Made by a program: the position numbers and the translations under genes. Below are positions 48,176 to 60,169 of a DNA stretch of 64,000 nucleotides, piece by piece (within the stretch, counting starts at the first letter, position 1; each line of letters starts with the position of its first letter). The DNA is from Escarpia spicata (taxonomy: Eukaryota; Annelida; Polychaeta; Sabellida; Siboglinidae): positions 30,873,518-30,937,517 of the forward strand of contig OZ023214.1 in the NCBI GenBank assembly GCA_963995525.1, read 5' to 3'. The notes under the pieces are model-generated. The model searched no databases, was not told where the DNA came from, and saw only the letters and a program-made list of their open reading frames with translations.

Positions 48176-48890
48176 CTAACGACCGCAATTCGTGGATCTG
48201 CAGCACCTTGCGAAATGTTCACGGAGTCCGCACGATTTGCACTTTACATAAAGGACAGGACACCCTCCTTTTGTGTGTTTCATGTGTCCACATCGAGTAC
48301 AGTCCTTTGCAGACTGCGTGTGAGACTGGGCGATGGATTTCATTGTCATCGCTGATTGCGGGCTCGCACAGCACTGCGATTGGGTATGCATGCTTTGTTC
48401 TCGCATTTGCCGCTCTACTTCCTCCGCTCGTCGTTCCATCGATACAGCTTTGGCTTCGGTCAGAAGACTTACGTCCAACTTCTGCATTTCGCGAGATACA
48501 TCTTGATCCCGTACACCAACAACGATGCGATCCATAATCTGTGTTGAATTGTTCAGAAATTAGCATGTGTCCGCAGATTTGTTCAATGCACGAATAAACT
48601 GTTCCATCGCCTCTCCTTCCGCTTGCACTTTGCCGTATTGCCGCGGTGAAAAATAGTTATGAAACTCTTTCCTTACACTGGTGGGCCTACACTTAACAAT
48701 TTCATTTGCAGGGAGACCAATAGTGGAACATAATTTTATAGACTAAGCCCTTGGTCCCATACTGTACAGTATACTCTCAATTTGTACATTATCTTCTTCC
48801 TTGTCAAGTTTGGAAATCGTCCGGAATCTTGACCACCGATTGATCTACTTTGACGAATTCTCGGGTTGGCGGATTAAATTTGGACCCCAT
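48176..48890 (-). pseudogene. Ty3/gypsy-type gag fragment with two CCHC knuckles
   Basis: On the minus strand an N-terminal piece from ATG 48890 (MGSKFNPPTREFVKVDQS) stops after about 27 codons. Later, the frame ending at 48176 gives MDRIVVGVRDQDVSREMQKL and an Arg/Glu-rich helix. Two nucleocapsid zinc knuckles of the form C-x2-C-x4-H-x4-C follow, at residues 79-92 and 99-112 of that frame. This arrangement is the capsid-to-nucleocapsid end of a Ty3/gypsy retrotransposon gag. Stops lie between the two pieces and no protease, RT or LTR follows, so it is a dead fragment. Confidence 0.7.
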
Positions 48891-49199
48891 TGTATCAGTT
48901 GACGACCAAACTTCTACAAACAAAGTGAAGGGGACAAAGCAAGGTGAACTCTGACAATATATATAATAAAACTTCTAAAATACTTAAGTCCACAGGACTA
49001 TAGCTATGTGTGCGCTTGTCGGCTGCCACATGTAATGCTGTTGTCATACAACTGACAGTTTCAAGCTGTACCGTTCTTCGATTTTACCTCTTGCCTCATC
49101 GTGAATGTTTCTGGATTACCACGACGTCACAGTTACGAACTGGACACTTCTGCTTTGCAGGATTTTACTGATTTTACGAGACACTGCTAGTGTTATCTT

Positions 49200-51580
49200 C
49201 TGTGGGCCGTGACCGTCGTCACGGTGATAGTGTATACAAGGCTTCAGTTGCATCAACTATGCCAGCAAACCACGAAAACCTTCAAGCGTGTTACAGAACA
49301 ACGACCTGAAACAACAAGGCATTTCTTGCGCAATACCGACCCACAGAGGGAACACTGGCGGTCGAAGACAATGCCAAGTGACTAAGACAATTCCTGTGAA
49401 AGTGACTGCAGCCAGAACCGATGTGTCCAACCGGTCAATACGCAATAGCATCGTACCAATTGTCAAAAGAAGCAACCTGATACATGTTAAACTACACCAA
49501 AGCTTGGCGACTAATTCGTTTAGAGCTGTTGTTCTGAACACCCGGTCTGCGTGTGAGCTTGATACGTGTCAACAAATCCGGGATCTGATAACTGAAAACA
49601 AACTAGACATATGCTCGCTTACGGAAACCTGGTTCAGGCCATCGCATATTGCCGTAAAGGCAGTGGTGCCACCTATATACGCTATGAAACACATATCGTG
49701 AGCCAACGCCAGGGGCGGAGGCGTCGCCATTATCTTCCGTGAATCCATCTCTGTAACTGTAATGAAGCACAACAACTACATTTCCATGTAGTAGATCAAC
49801 TGCAAAGTCAAAGTTGGCCTCGAACTGTTGCGATTTGTAACAGTGTATAGACCTCCACCAAAACCGAAATCACCAAATGTTCCGGTATTTCTGAGGGAGT
49901 TTGCCGATCTCCTCGATGACCTCACATTTACATCCGGTCAGCTGCTACTCGTTGGGGACCTGAACTTTCACTTTGACAATCCCACCAGTGCACATACCAA
50001 ACCAATTATAGACCTTCTCTCGGCAACAAACCACCAACAGCACGTTGCCCATGCAACTCACTAGAAAGGCCACATCCTCGATGTTATCACAACGAGATGT
50101 GGTGAGCTGCCTGTTGAAGATGTCACCTGCGATGATTCTGTCAATTCTGACCACTCCGCCATTATCTTTACGGTACCTATCACAACTACAGTCCCACCAA
50201 AGAGAACAATGACTCTGCGTAAGTTGAAAACTATCAACCATCAGAAAATCAGCCATGACATTACTTGCTCTTATCTGACTGTTCAGCAAGCCAACGAATC
50301 GGCAGCAGCGGCATTATCTCGTTACAACAATACCGTGTTGTCAATACTCGACGAACATGCTCCTGCTAGAAAGTGCACCATCACCGTGAAGAACAACGTG
50401 CCATGGTACAACGCGGACATCAAAGTTGCAAAAGCTAAACAACGTAAGCGGCTTAAACATCAATAAAGGAGAACACAATTAACAGTGCACCGAGATATGT
50501 ATGTACAGCAAAGAAACAAAGTCAACAACATGTCTGCTGAAGCGAAAAAGATCCATTACGAGGAAAAATTGTCGGACGTCCGGAACCAAGCGCAATACTA
50601 CAACATTGCAAAAAAGCTGCTGCATCGGGGTAGCACAGCAACACTGCCAACCTACGAATGTGCCGAATCGCTCGCCAACAACTTTGCACACTACTTTGAC
50701 GATAAAACCCAGTGTATTCGCACCACACTACAAGCACCAGATGTCCATGATGTGAGTACTGACTTTGTGAGCATAGATCACTCTGTCACAGACTGTCATC
50801 TCTCTACTTTCGTGCCTGTCACACAAGAAGAAACCGCGCAACTACTGAGCAAGTCATCATCGAAGACTTGCAAACTTGACCCGATGCCTTCAAACTTGGT
50901 GAAAGAGTGCTCCGATGTCACGCAACGCCTATTATGAACATCATCAACAAGCGTTTGCTGGAAGGAATGCCTGATGAAATTAAAGTTGCTGTCATCACAC
51001 CCATATTGAAAAAAAGCAAGTCTTGATAGTGAAATTTTGAAAAGCTATCGGCCTATTTCACACATGCGTGAAAACAACCTGTATATGCCGTTGCAATCAG
51101 CCTACCCACAGGACTGTAGTACTGAAACTGCGCTCCTGCACGTGCATGACAATGTGATTCGGTGCATGGACCAACGCAAATGTGTGGTTCTGCTGCTAAC
51201 TGATCTGAGCGCAGCATTTGATACAATTGACCATGCCATTCTTTTAAACACACCATCGGCGTCGACGATCACTGTTTGTCATGGTTCGCTGCCTACTTAC
51301 AACACAGACAATACACGGTGTTGATTGCCGGTGAGCAGTCTAAACCTCACAGACTCACTTGCGGTGTCCCGCAGGGGTCAGTTCTTGGACCATTACTGTT
51401 CACTATATATATGACTCCTCTCGCATCGCTACTCAGCCACCATGGCATGGCTTACCATCTATATGCCGACGACATCCAAGTTTTCCAAGAATTTAGCCTG
51501 AGCAATAATATTTTCACCCGACATTGCCATCACGAAAATAGAACTCTGTGTTGCCAGCATCAAATACAGGAATCCAATGC
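49200..51580 (+). mobile_element. CR1-like LINE, nearly complete order but broken
   Basis: An N-terminal region leads to endonuclease words at 49530-49650 (NTRSACELDTCQQIRDLITE, TETWFRPS). These continue after stops at 49828-50060 (VTVYRPPPKPKSP, LLVGDLNFHFDNP) and 50065-50466 (DVTCDDSVNSDHSAIIFTVP). A linker follows at 50485-50937. The RT region is partly deleted: SYRPIS is followed at once by HMRENNLYMPLQSAYPQDCS, then LTDLSAAFDTIDHAILL (51200-51250). After a frameshift, GVPQGSVLGPLLFTIYM and LYADDIQVF follow (51364-51480). The 3' end is replaced at about 51583 by another LINE copy. Stops and frameshifts exclude function. Confidence 0.85.
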
Positions 51581-51582
51581 AG

Positions 51583-52370
51583 ACTTCAAAAGTGGTACAG
51601 AGAAACGAGGAGATCTTGTAACTACAGATGTTTTCTTCGTATTGGTATGATTAATTATTACTATTACATCGCTTTATTGTTGTTGCAGTAAACGGCCACG
51701 ATGATTTCGACTTTTGCACTATACAAGTTCTACAATGCGTGCGATACTGCAACAGGACCATGCAAGTTGACGAAGCGGCTGCAAAGCTTTAGGCTTGGAC
51801 ACATTTCGAACATATGGACTCATCGTTTCGGTTTTAAGAACAGTGTTTCTTTTTGACGAGTGGTGTTTGTCCTTGGACCGCCTTGCTGTTATAACCAACA
51901 ATGTAATCATAACAGGTGATCTTAATTTCCACCTTGACAACATTAACGATGCAGGTGCGGTGCGCGCTTCAATGGCACGTTGTAAGCTCACGGATTGGTA
52001 CAACACGTGGAGGGACCCAAACACAAGATGGGCCATACCTTGGACGTTGTCATCACCCGGGACATTAGTACCTTGTTGATCGGGATGACAACAGTTTCAG
52101 AGTCATGTCTTGGTGACACAAATGGTAACCCTTCCGGCGACCATCCGGCTGTGTGTTTTAGAATGAGCTTAACGAAGCCAAACAGCGTTCGCCAGCTGGT
52201 CATTTTCAGGAAGCTTCGGGACATTTGTATTCCGGAATTTGTCAACGATTTAACTCCAATTGTTAACAACACTGATAAGCCGCTAAATGAACTTGTACAC
52301 GCCTATACTACGGGAATTGTCGACCAACACCCCCTTCCATTCACTGAAGTGAGAAAAAATCCTTGACTCC
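51583..52370 (+). mobile_element. CR1-like LINE fragment, sister of 1739-2980
   Basis: GACTTCAAAAGTGGTACAGA and later segments (LDRLAVITNNVIITGDLNFH, TLLIGMTTVSESCLGD, RKLRDICIPEFVNDL) match the copy at 1739-2980. It lacks sequence corresponding to about 1980-2390 there. It carries only endonuclease-domain sequence and ends near 52370. Confidence 0.8.
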
Positions 52371-53213
52371 GAGCTCATGGGGCGCCCCAGTCAAGTGAGA
52401 ATAAAATCATTCCAGGGTCCCGAGATCCAGGGTAATCAGGTTAGAACAACGTTTATTCCAGGGCCCAGAGCTCATTGTCTTTCGGTGGGGGCCTCACAAT
52501 TCAAATTTGCCCCAGAGCCCCAATACATCTGAATCCGCCTCATAGTCTGTGGATATAATTTTCGCATTTTGCGCTAAGTTTTAAACTTGCATAATGTGTG
52601 AAACAAGTTTATAATGGTGTTCAAGAAAGTGACACAGATTCGGGATGTTGATTCACTGGAAATTTATATTTAAAAGAAGGACGATCTCCGAATGAAATTT
52701 GAAATGCAACGACACTACAAAACCAGGCGGACTTTATTGTAGAGTATGTATACACGAAGAACGACATCGATCATTTTCATACTTTGCTTAACCGCAACTT
52801 CGCTAACAGAAACGTAGATTATGCTAAGTAGCCGGGTGGTCAGGTGTGATTGTCTAGAAACTGTAATATCAATACATCCCTTGCAGAACGCACCGCATCG
52901 ACGAAACTTATAACTGAAGGTGTTTCCATATACACTTTAAAGATATACTTTTTATTCTCATACCATTAAAATGGATTAGTTGATTCATATAGCCTACATG
53001 AAGGAACCTACGGGTGTCAGAACTTGATGAATACTGGGGGGGGGGCGCCGCCAATTGACAGGCCTGTTGCGTGGTTGGGGGAGGGGGGTAGTGTCGGATA
53101 CTATTACGGTGGCGGAGGAAGGGTAGTGTAGGAGATTGTTTGTGGTGCCCATTGGGTAGTTTTTGGAGAGTTAATTGTTGCGGTGCCGTGTCGTTTCTCA
53201 GTCTTGGCGATAT
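52371..53213. other. intergenic, no gene seen
   Basis: It begins with a GC-richer block (GAGCTCATGGGGCGCCCCAG and GGTCCCGAGATCCAGGG) of repeat-like character, then AT-rich DNA and a G-run at 53034-53045. No gene is recognised. Confidence 0.35.
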
Positions 53214-53905
53214 CCCAGATAGCATTTCCAACCCGGGCCAATATTGGCCCAATGTATGTTATTATATTGGGCCAATGTTGGCAGCCAACATTTGGGTAAG
53301 ATCGGGCCAATGTTGGTCTAACAATGGCAGTTCCGATGCTTGGCCTAGCACTGGCCTATCAACATTGGCCCATGGTTGGCATTCCAAGCTATAGGCTGTC
53401 TTCTCTATCATAGGCCCAGGACGGAAATGTTATGGTATCTGGGCTGTGAATGTAGTGAACCTCCAACACCGGCGATATCACTTTGGGTTATCCAGCGTCT
53501 TTCTTCTTTGCAGTGCGGAGAAACTTACGACGCCACCCAGCTGCCCGATGAAAATTCTGACTGCTGATCCCGAACAACCGACTCGGAAAGTAGGACCGTG
53601 TCTTTGTAATTGTGTTGGCTTCCATGCTTCTGTTTAGTTGATCACTGAACATTGATACGATTCTGACCATGTTCTAGTCGTCACAATATTTTCCTATTCG
53701 TTGTGAATACAATTAACAATTATTTGTATGTTTCGCCCTACGTATGGTTAGTGCCGTCTGTCAAGTGTTCTCCATAAGTATTGCGCCTAGACCTATGCGT
53801 CTGCGTAAATACGGTTAGAAAGGCGTACATTATTAAATACAGTCTATACATTACTTATAGGTATGTTGACTTTGTTTTAAAACGTGAATCCATACTTTTG
53901 GTGTC
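53214..53905 (+). mobile_element. DNA element copy C with MITE (53214-53443)
   Basis: CCCAGATAGCATTTCC at 53214-53229 faces GGAAATGTTATGGTATCTGG at 53423-53442, giving imperfect inverted repeats. The interior has TTGGCCCAAT palindromes and GGCATTCCAAGCTATAGGCT as in copy B (5861-6122). The sequence continues to about 53905 as the inverted counterpart of 380-966. No intact protein. Confidence 0.65.
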
Positions 53906-54219
53906 TGCTATGCAAATCGTCTAGGAGGAAATGTTAAAAATACCGAGTACCCATACACATGCACACTCGTGTATACGTCATCTCAATTATAGTTGCATGC
54001 GCTTAGGAAGATATTGTGGGCAGGTTTTTTTTTCTCAATTATAATACGGGCACCTCTAAGAAATAAATAACACCTTTGTCCCCAGAACAATGACGCATCT
54101 CGACGGCAAAATATATTGTACTAGCAATAACGCCTACAGATACTTAACTAAAAACACAACGTTAGCTAAAACGACATAAATTCGAAAGACACCATATGCC
54201 TACTTGTCTCACACGCACG

Positions 54220-54360
54220 CATGCACGTAGGCACGCACGTACGCACGCAGGCACGCACGCGCGCGCGCACACACACACACACAAACACACAAAACACATA
54301 CATACACGCAAACCCGCATGCACCACGCACCACGCGCCACGCGCCACGCACGCACGGGAT
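54220..54360. repeat. (ACGC)n/(AC)n microsatellite
   Basis: ACGCACGC and CACACACA runs with CACGCGCCACGC variants. Open frames here are artefacts. Confidence 0.9.
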
Positions 54361-54659
54361 GCCCTCGTTGCATAACGCGTCCTTGTATGCGCGCTCACTA
54401 ATGTATTTGTAATTGTATGTAAGAGCATAATAAAACGAAGAAAAAAAACATGTTTGGAAAGGAGTAAATATGAAGTTGTAAACTTACAAATAATTATGTT
54501 CGTGGGCATATAATCCGTTCGTGTTTTACGCCGGTTGTCATGTACGACCCACACAGAATCTGAAACACTACAAGTATAATATATTATGTAACCCTGGCGG
54601 AATTGTTTCGTGCAAGCGGTTGCATAGGCTATTGTTATGTCAGTCGCCAGACGGGGGTA

Positions 54660-54772
54660 GGGTAGCTTGAGCCACACCCAGTCGCAGTTTGCTAGGGATC
54701 ATGGACGTGTCCACAAAGATATACGTACAGTTCTCTCGGCTCCGTATTACGAGTATCAATATACACGGCCTG
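54660..54772 (+). other. probable first exon (5' UTR) upstream of B3GALT6
   Basis: A donor CTG|GTGAGTTATG at 54773 follows an open stretch from ATG 54701 (MDVSTKIYVQFSRLRITSIN...). Joined to the acceptor TTTTGTTTTAG at 56533, the reading frame from 54701 would continue for 26 further codons and stop at 56612-56614. That is a 50-codon upstream ORF overlapping the B3GALT6 start out of frame. The join is inferred, not shown; the exon could instead belong to another transcript. Confidence 0.35.
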
Positions 54773-55139
54773 GTGAGTTATGTTTTCATGTTTATATGTT
54801 ATACATAATAGTGATACTATTAGAATAATGCATAACTTGTTGCCTTATTACCCGTCAGTTCGGGCGTGCCAGCTATAGTATAACGAGTGTAGCACCGTTC
54901 TGTCGCATAATGTTAAATTGTGTTTACAAACGACTTACATATCTTTCAAGCATTTGAACTAATTATTGTGATGTATAGGTATGTTGTGTGCATACGTTTG
55001 ACTTTAGATAATGTGATAGTTACTAGTCAAAAGAAGTACTTAGGTAAAACAATATTGAATATTTTAAACACTTCTATCTGATCTCCTCTCAATCTCATCA
55101 ATCTTTGTTTGGAAATCCAGGAGAATTTACGCATTCACA

Positions 55140-55345
55140 ATGCATTCACAGTGCATTCACAGTGATGTGGCGCAAGGGATTAATGCTAGTCGTGGAGTAC
55201 TTATTGTGCTTCTCGATTTAACAGCAGTCTTCGACATAATAAATCACGATATCTTACTACGGAGACTGTGTGGCTATGGCATATGCGGCGAAGTGCGTGC
55301 GTGGTTGGCATCATACCCATATGATCGTACCTCGATCTGCCGTGC
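55140..55345 (+). mobile_element. LINE reverse-transcriptase fragment
   Basis: It encodes GVLIVLLDLTAVFDIINHDI, LLRRLCGYGICGEVRAWLAS and YPYDRTSICRA, the RT palm A region (LLDL-AFD-INH) of a CR1/L2-type LINE with Phe-Asp retained and flanking domains absent. It lies in the putative B3GALT6 5' UTR intron. Confidence 0.75.
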
Positions 55346-56533
55346 GTGTCGGGAAAGAAGTGTCTGTATATATATCTATAACAGGATTTTGCTTCCTAAC
55401 TTTATTTACTTGTTCTTATTTATTTCTCTTATATGCGTTTTTTATGCTTCTTAGATGATTGCCGATTTGTAAACACCCGTGAATGGGTAATTAGTCCCGG
55501 ATTTGATGGTGTGTAAATAAAGTGTATTATTATAAAAAAATGTGTAGGAAATGAAGGAAACGTTATAATGGCCGCCTATGTAAAATATATATGTGGTCTT
55601 ACTCAAGGCCGTAGAGAGAGGCGAAAAAGTGCTGCCACCTCACGGCGCCTGTGTAATCGAGGCTAGGAGACTTGGCCATAGCCTAGGAGCAGGAACGGGG
55701 GGAGCTGCTCCTTGGATTTCTCCGGGGGGCAGACATGCATATGGTTCTGCCCCCGTTAAATATGTGAGTGTAAATGCTTGTTTTTATATTGTGAGGCGGG
55801 TGGAAATGTAAATTCTATGAGACGATTAGTGCAAAACACCGAAAGATGGCACCACTGAAGGTGCCGTCCAGAAAATGCGCGGGGCTGCTGCCACCTGTCG
55901 GTGTTTCTAGGGGCAGAGTACTGAAGCGAGCGAAAATAGGCAGATTTTCGTTTGACTAAAGTCTAAACCAACTATGTAAATTATCTAACTGCTGGCTTGA
56001 AGTCAAGACCTAATCTGTGTCGACGTGTGTGTTGGTTGAAACAGCAGGTAATAGAACTACTGTCGTATGCAGACACATACTAGTAAATTATTACAGGTCT
56101 AGTCAACGACAACGTGAGATTCGAAGTCTCCGTAAATCCACGACTACTGAGTTGTACTGTACGTGTATGATTTTTTTTTACAATACAGGACATTTTGCGA
56201 AAGATGAACCCTAAGTTAGTCTTGGACCGGCACTAACGGCTAATTGTGTAATTATTCCACAGGTTAATCACGCATTGTTGATAAAAAATACTAACTTGAC
56301 TATTATTATTGACATAAATTGACATAATATGTGCCGTAGCGACTAGCGTAGCCGGCGTAGTCAGGCCAATGGCAGTGCCAGTTGGGCACTTGGGCCCTTT
56401 GGGGTTGTGATTTGCACAAGTGCCAATTTAGCAATAGGACATATGAATGTGAATGACATTAATAAAAAAATTGTCTTCGAATAGTACCGTTCAAAGTGTA
56501 CATTAAATAACATGTTTGCCAATTTTGTTTTAG
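55346..56533. other. intron-like, no gene seen
   Basis: No conserved coding sequence. It contains a GC-richer repeat-like block at 55590-55760 and again near 55850-55930. It ends in a good acceptor, TTTGCCAATTTTGTTTTAG, at 56533. Confidence 0.4.
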
Positions 56534-56598
56534 ATTACTGACAAGCAAACACAAGTTCAGAACGAACATCAGCTTCTGAGATTTATAAACAGCTGTGC

Positions 56599-57678
56599 AT
56601 GTCATTGGCACTGAACGGTCATGGAACAATGTTCAAACAGGAGGGACAAAGTTTTGTACGAAAATTGAACAGAAATGCTAGCATCATTCTACTATGTGGG
56701 ATATTCATGTTTCTTAGCGTTCTCATGTGTATGTCGTTATGCTCAATGCCATGTGAGTACAGCAACATGGAAAATAAGTTGATTCACCAGAAGATGCGAC
56801 AGGCAGCAATGGTAAACAAAACTCATTCAGACTCCCCAGCAGGGACTAACTTGAAACAGCATCATGCGTTTCTTGTTGTTCTCCTGTTAGTCGGACCTAA
56901 ACAGTACGAGGAACGTGAAACGATACGTCAGACATGGCTGTCGCAGGTTCCAAAGGATGTTCTTACATATTTTGTTATCGGAACAGTAGGTCTCACCACT
57001 GAAGAGAGACATACCCTTGAAATTGAGAATAGGGAATATCGTGACCTCCTTCTACTTCCAACCTTCCAAGATTCATATCATGCACTCACAACAAAATTAC
57101 TTGAGGCTTACAAATGGCTAGATGCCAACGTCGACTTCCAGTTTGTGTTTAAAGGTGACGGCGACACGTTTGTGCGCATGGATGCGATGTTGCAGGAACT
57201 TCGCCAGAAGCCCCCTCGTCGATTCTACTGGGGTTTCTTCGACGGCCGAGCGAGGGTTAAGCGTCACAGTAAGAAATGGGCTGAGCATAACTGGTTGTTG
57301 TGTGATAGATACTTACCCCATGCGCTCGGCGGTGGCTATGTGTTGTCGTCAGACTTGGTGCATTTTCTCGCGCTGAATTCTGAGTTGCTGACACTTTACA
57401 ACAGCGAAGACGTGTCGGTGGGAACGTGGCTTGCTCCACTCGATATACAGCGAGTTCATGACCCACGGTTTGATACGGAGTATAGATCACGTGGCTGTTT
57501 TAACGAGTACATTGTCACACATAAACAAAATCAGCAGATGATGCACGAGAAACACAAACAGTTGCAACGGACTGGCCAACTTTGTGCAACTGAATACAGA
57601 ACTTACTTGTCTTACAACTACAACTGGCAAGTGCTGCCATCTATGTGCTGCATCCGCAATGACAGTTCTGTTCCGTAA
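56599..57678 (+). CDS. B3GALT6: galactosylxylosylprotein 3-beta-galactosyltransferase (GalT-II)
   Basis: An intact 359-residue type II membrane protein of glycosyltransferase family 31. The family enzyme adds the second galactose, beta-1,3, to the Xyl-Gal linker that anchors heparan and chondroitin sulfate to core proteins in the Golgi. Residues 27-50 form one hydrophobic anchor. FLVVLLLVGP (91-100) and RETIRQTW (106-113) are the family's first blocks. VFKGDGDTF holds the metal-binding D-x-D as D187-G-D189 (the human enzyme has DDD). RFYWGFFDGRARVK, LPHALGGGYVLS (239-250), EDVSVGTWLAP (270-280) and HDPRFDTEYRSRGC (288-301) are close to the vertebrate B3GALT6 sequence, as is the C-terminal YNW..PS-CC. 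It is slightly longer than human B3GALT6 (329), mainly at the N-terminus. The coding region is in one exon, as in vertebrates. An in-frame TGA at 56539 lies just after the upstream acceptor, so ATG 56599 is the first possible start; Met 11 is an alternative. Confidence 0.95.
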   Translation: MSLALNGHGTMFKQEGQSFVRKLNRNASIILLCGIFMFLSVLMCMSLCSMPCEYSNMENKLIHQKMRQAAMVNKTHSDSPAGTNLKQHHAFLVVLLLVGPKQYEERETIRQTWLSQVPKDVLTYFVIGTVGLTTEERHTLEIENREYRDLLLLPTFQDSYHALTTKLLEAYKWLDANVDFQFVFKGDGDTFVRMDAMLQELRQKPPRRFYWGFFDGRARVKRHSKKWAEHNWLLCDRYLPHALGGGYVLSSDLVHFLALNSELLTLYNSEDVSVGTWLAPLDIQRVHDPRFDTEYRSRGCFNEYIVTHKQNQQMMHEKHKQLQRTGQLCATEYRTYLSYNYNWQVLPSMCCIRNDSSVP

Positions 57679-58363
57679 CTGGACTTTGTCCACCGTCCTG
57701 CATTGATGTATAGTATTTAACTTAAGATTAAGGTGAGCTAGTCTGTTCTGTTCCCATGATGGTAATTATTAGCAGGAAGTTTACTGAACAGGTTTTCTTA
57801 AAATAGTCTTGATTAAAGAATGCAGTCACACCCAAATCGAGGAAATTTGGGTTGTACTACCTGTTTCTGTAACAGAGCTGTGTTTACAGTCTGAATGGTG
57901 TGTGCCCAGTACATATTCCACAGGCACGACATTCATTTCAAATTGCAAAAATCGTTTCACACTTATTAAACACAATTTGACAGGCAGTATATCTTCAACA
58001 TATTTATTCTCATATAGCATGATTATTTAAGAAATGAGGAACAGACCAGACAGCCTTAGTTAAATTTAATTGATTTCTATGGTTCTAGTCATTCAGACTG
58101 AGAAATATCATGAATGATTTTAATGGGACCAATCCACTGGACAACTATTCTATGTAATTAACTATACAACTATTAAATATTTCAGTTTTTTTTGTTAATG
58201 TTGATGTTTTCTGGGTTCCATTTAGTGTTCGTGATGATTTGTGGGTCTCAGACTTGTACATTGTTAGCAACGTTACAACTTGCATCCCTCTGATAGAACA
58301 AACTTGAAATTGACACTAACTATACTTCACTATTGTAATTCAAAGAGTGGTTGTTAAAATAAA
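57679..58363 (+). other. probable B3GALT6 3' UTR with AATAAA at 58358
   Basis: AT-rich non-coding sequence after the stop codon, with a canonical AATAAA at 58358-58363. The small open frame at 57809-58030 has no motif. UTR status is inferred. Confidence 0.45.
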
Positions 58364-59280
58364 AGGCATGCATTTTGGCAGCATGCACAGACTAAGTGTA
58401 GCTATTTTTTTTAGAGCAATGCTCTTTCCTGTAAATGAACCACTTGATGCTGATGGTACACGTAAAGGTTTTTTAGTTTCCATAGTAACTAGCAAACAAA
58501 GACCAAAGTAAATGAATGTCTACAAATGAACAACACTGGCCATAAAATTTCCTCAGAAACCAGTTTCTTGCATAAAATGAAATTTATCTTAATAATGACA
58601 AGCATCTAATTTAATGTTCATTTTATTCTGCATTACTGTGATATAATTTTTAAAATAATGTTTCCTGTATAACCTGTTGTGCCACTACAGTTTAACATAA
58701 GAGTAATCTTGAAATTGTTGTGTAAGTTTGCAAAGGCCCTAAAACAAATCATTACATATTGGGGTGATCGTTTAGTCTTCATCACATTATTGCAAAAACA
58801 AAGAAATGTTCCAATGGCACCACATAACGAGTTAAATTTGTATTCATATTATACTACTGTGGACATATTAGAACAGGAAAATCTGGTGGGTAGTTTCTTA
58901 GTAGCCATATCACATTGTATTAAGCTGCACATTTTATTGTTCATGAACAAATCAGTATGGCATTTTTGCGTACAAATGTGTAAATTATCAAAACATGTTA
59001 ATAGACTATTGTTTGTGCAATTACAAATGGATTAACTGTGTGGTAAAAAGTTACTAAATTATTACACTAATCCCCCTGTGGCAAACATGCCCCATGTCAA
59101 TGGCCATCCTCCTCTAGCAGCTAGATTCCTGTTGCAAGGTGTTTTATTATTTAAACAACCCCTGTAGTCTCCGAGTGGTAACTTGCCTAACACAAACAGC
59201 GACCAGCTTTTCAGGTCACCTTACCCCTTTGCAGCCATACAAAATGTTGGCTATGTTGCTGTAATAAGCTTTCAACAGGA
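58364..59280. other. intergenic, no gene seen
   Basis: AT-rich. The open frame at 58679-59035 has no start-context or domain support. Confidence 0.4.
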
Positions 59281-59288
59281 TTTGCAGG

Positions 59289-60161
59289 CAGACTTGGATT
59301 CAATTCACTTTTATCAATTCCAATTCAAATCCATTTCATGTGTATTTACCAAGGATAAATTCCAATTCAATATACTCACAAAAAAAGGATCAATTTTAAT
59401 TCGGTTGTATTCAATTCTAATTCAAATCGGCAACATTAGCTGTTTTGTTGACTTATTAAATTTATGTGCAATGCAGCCCCAGTGAAAATCCACTGAAGCA
59501 AACAATAACCCTTTTTTAAATTTGTTTAATTAAGCATAAGCAAGGAAGTCCATAATAAAAAGCCTGAGCTTTGTTCTCAGAAGAGACACTGCTAAACAGG
59601 CCTTGTGCCAAGTACTGCAATCTGCATGTTCTGAAGGGTTATGTTGACTACCTGCAATAGTACCTAATATGGTACCACCTGGCTAAAGAACAAAGGGGAT
59701 GCTGAACTCTGGCAAATGCTAATTCACCCCCTGTGCAAAAGGTAATTTTGGTCTCTGGTGGTTAATTAGCAGTGATTCCAATTACACTATAGCACCTAGA
59801 AGCTCTGTCCAAGGCTGCTAGTAACTGGTGTACATAGGGACTGAGAGAGCTGAGAACTGCTAGGCAAATATAATTGCAGGCCATGTTTTGTCTGGTTACA
59901 AATCCTTTTGTGCGTATAAATACTGGTAGTTCTGCCGTTGGTTGTTTTATTTTGGTCTGACCAAAAGACGCATCCGAAAGCATTACAATTTAACAAATAT
60001 TTTGTAGTTTATACATTTCAATTTATATAGAAAAACATCAAATTTATTTTCTGTTTCGATCAATTCATCTCACTTTGCAGGATTTAATTCCAAATCAATC
60101 TGCTTTGTTCAATTCAAATTCATGCATTTTGCTGATCAATTAAGAATTGAACCCAGGTCTG
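59289..60161. mobile_element. non-autonomous hAT element with 8-bp target duplication
   Basis: The element begins CAGACTTGGATTCAATTC and ends GAATTGAACCCAGGTCTG, an 18-bp inverted repeat with two mismatches. It is flanked by a perfect 8-bp duplication, TTTGCAGG, at 59281-59288 and 60162-60169. Both the CAG start and the 8-bp target size fit the hAT superfamily. The outer parts are dense in AATTC/ATTCAA words, typical subterminal repeats. The 873-bp body encodes no transposase. Confidence 0.85.
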
Positions 60162-60169
60162 TTTGCAGG

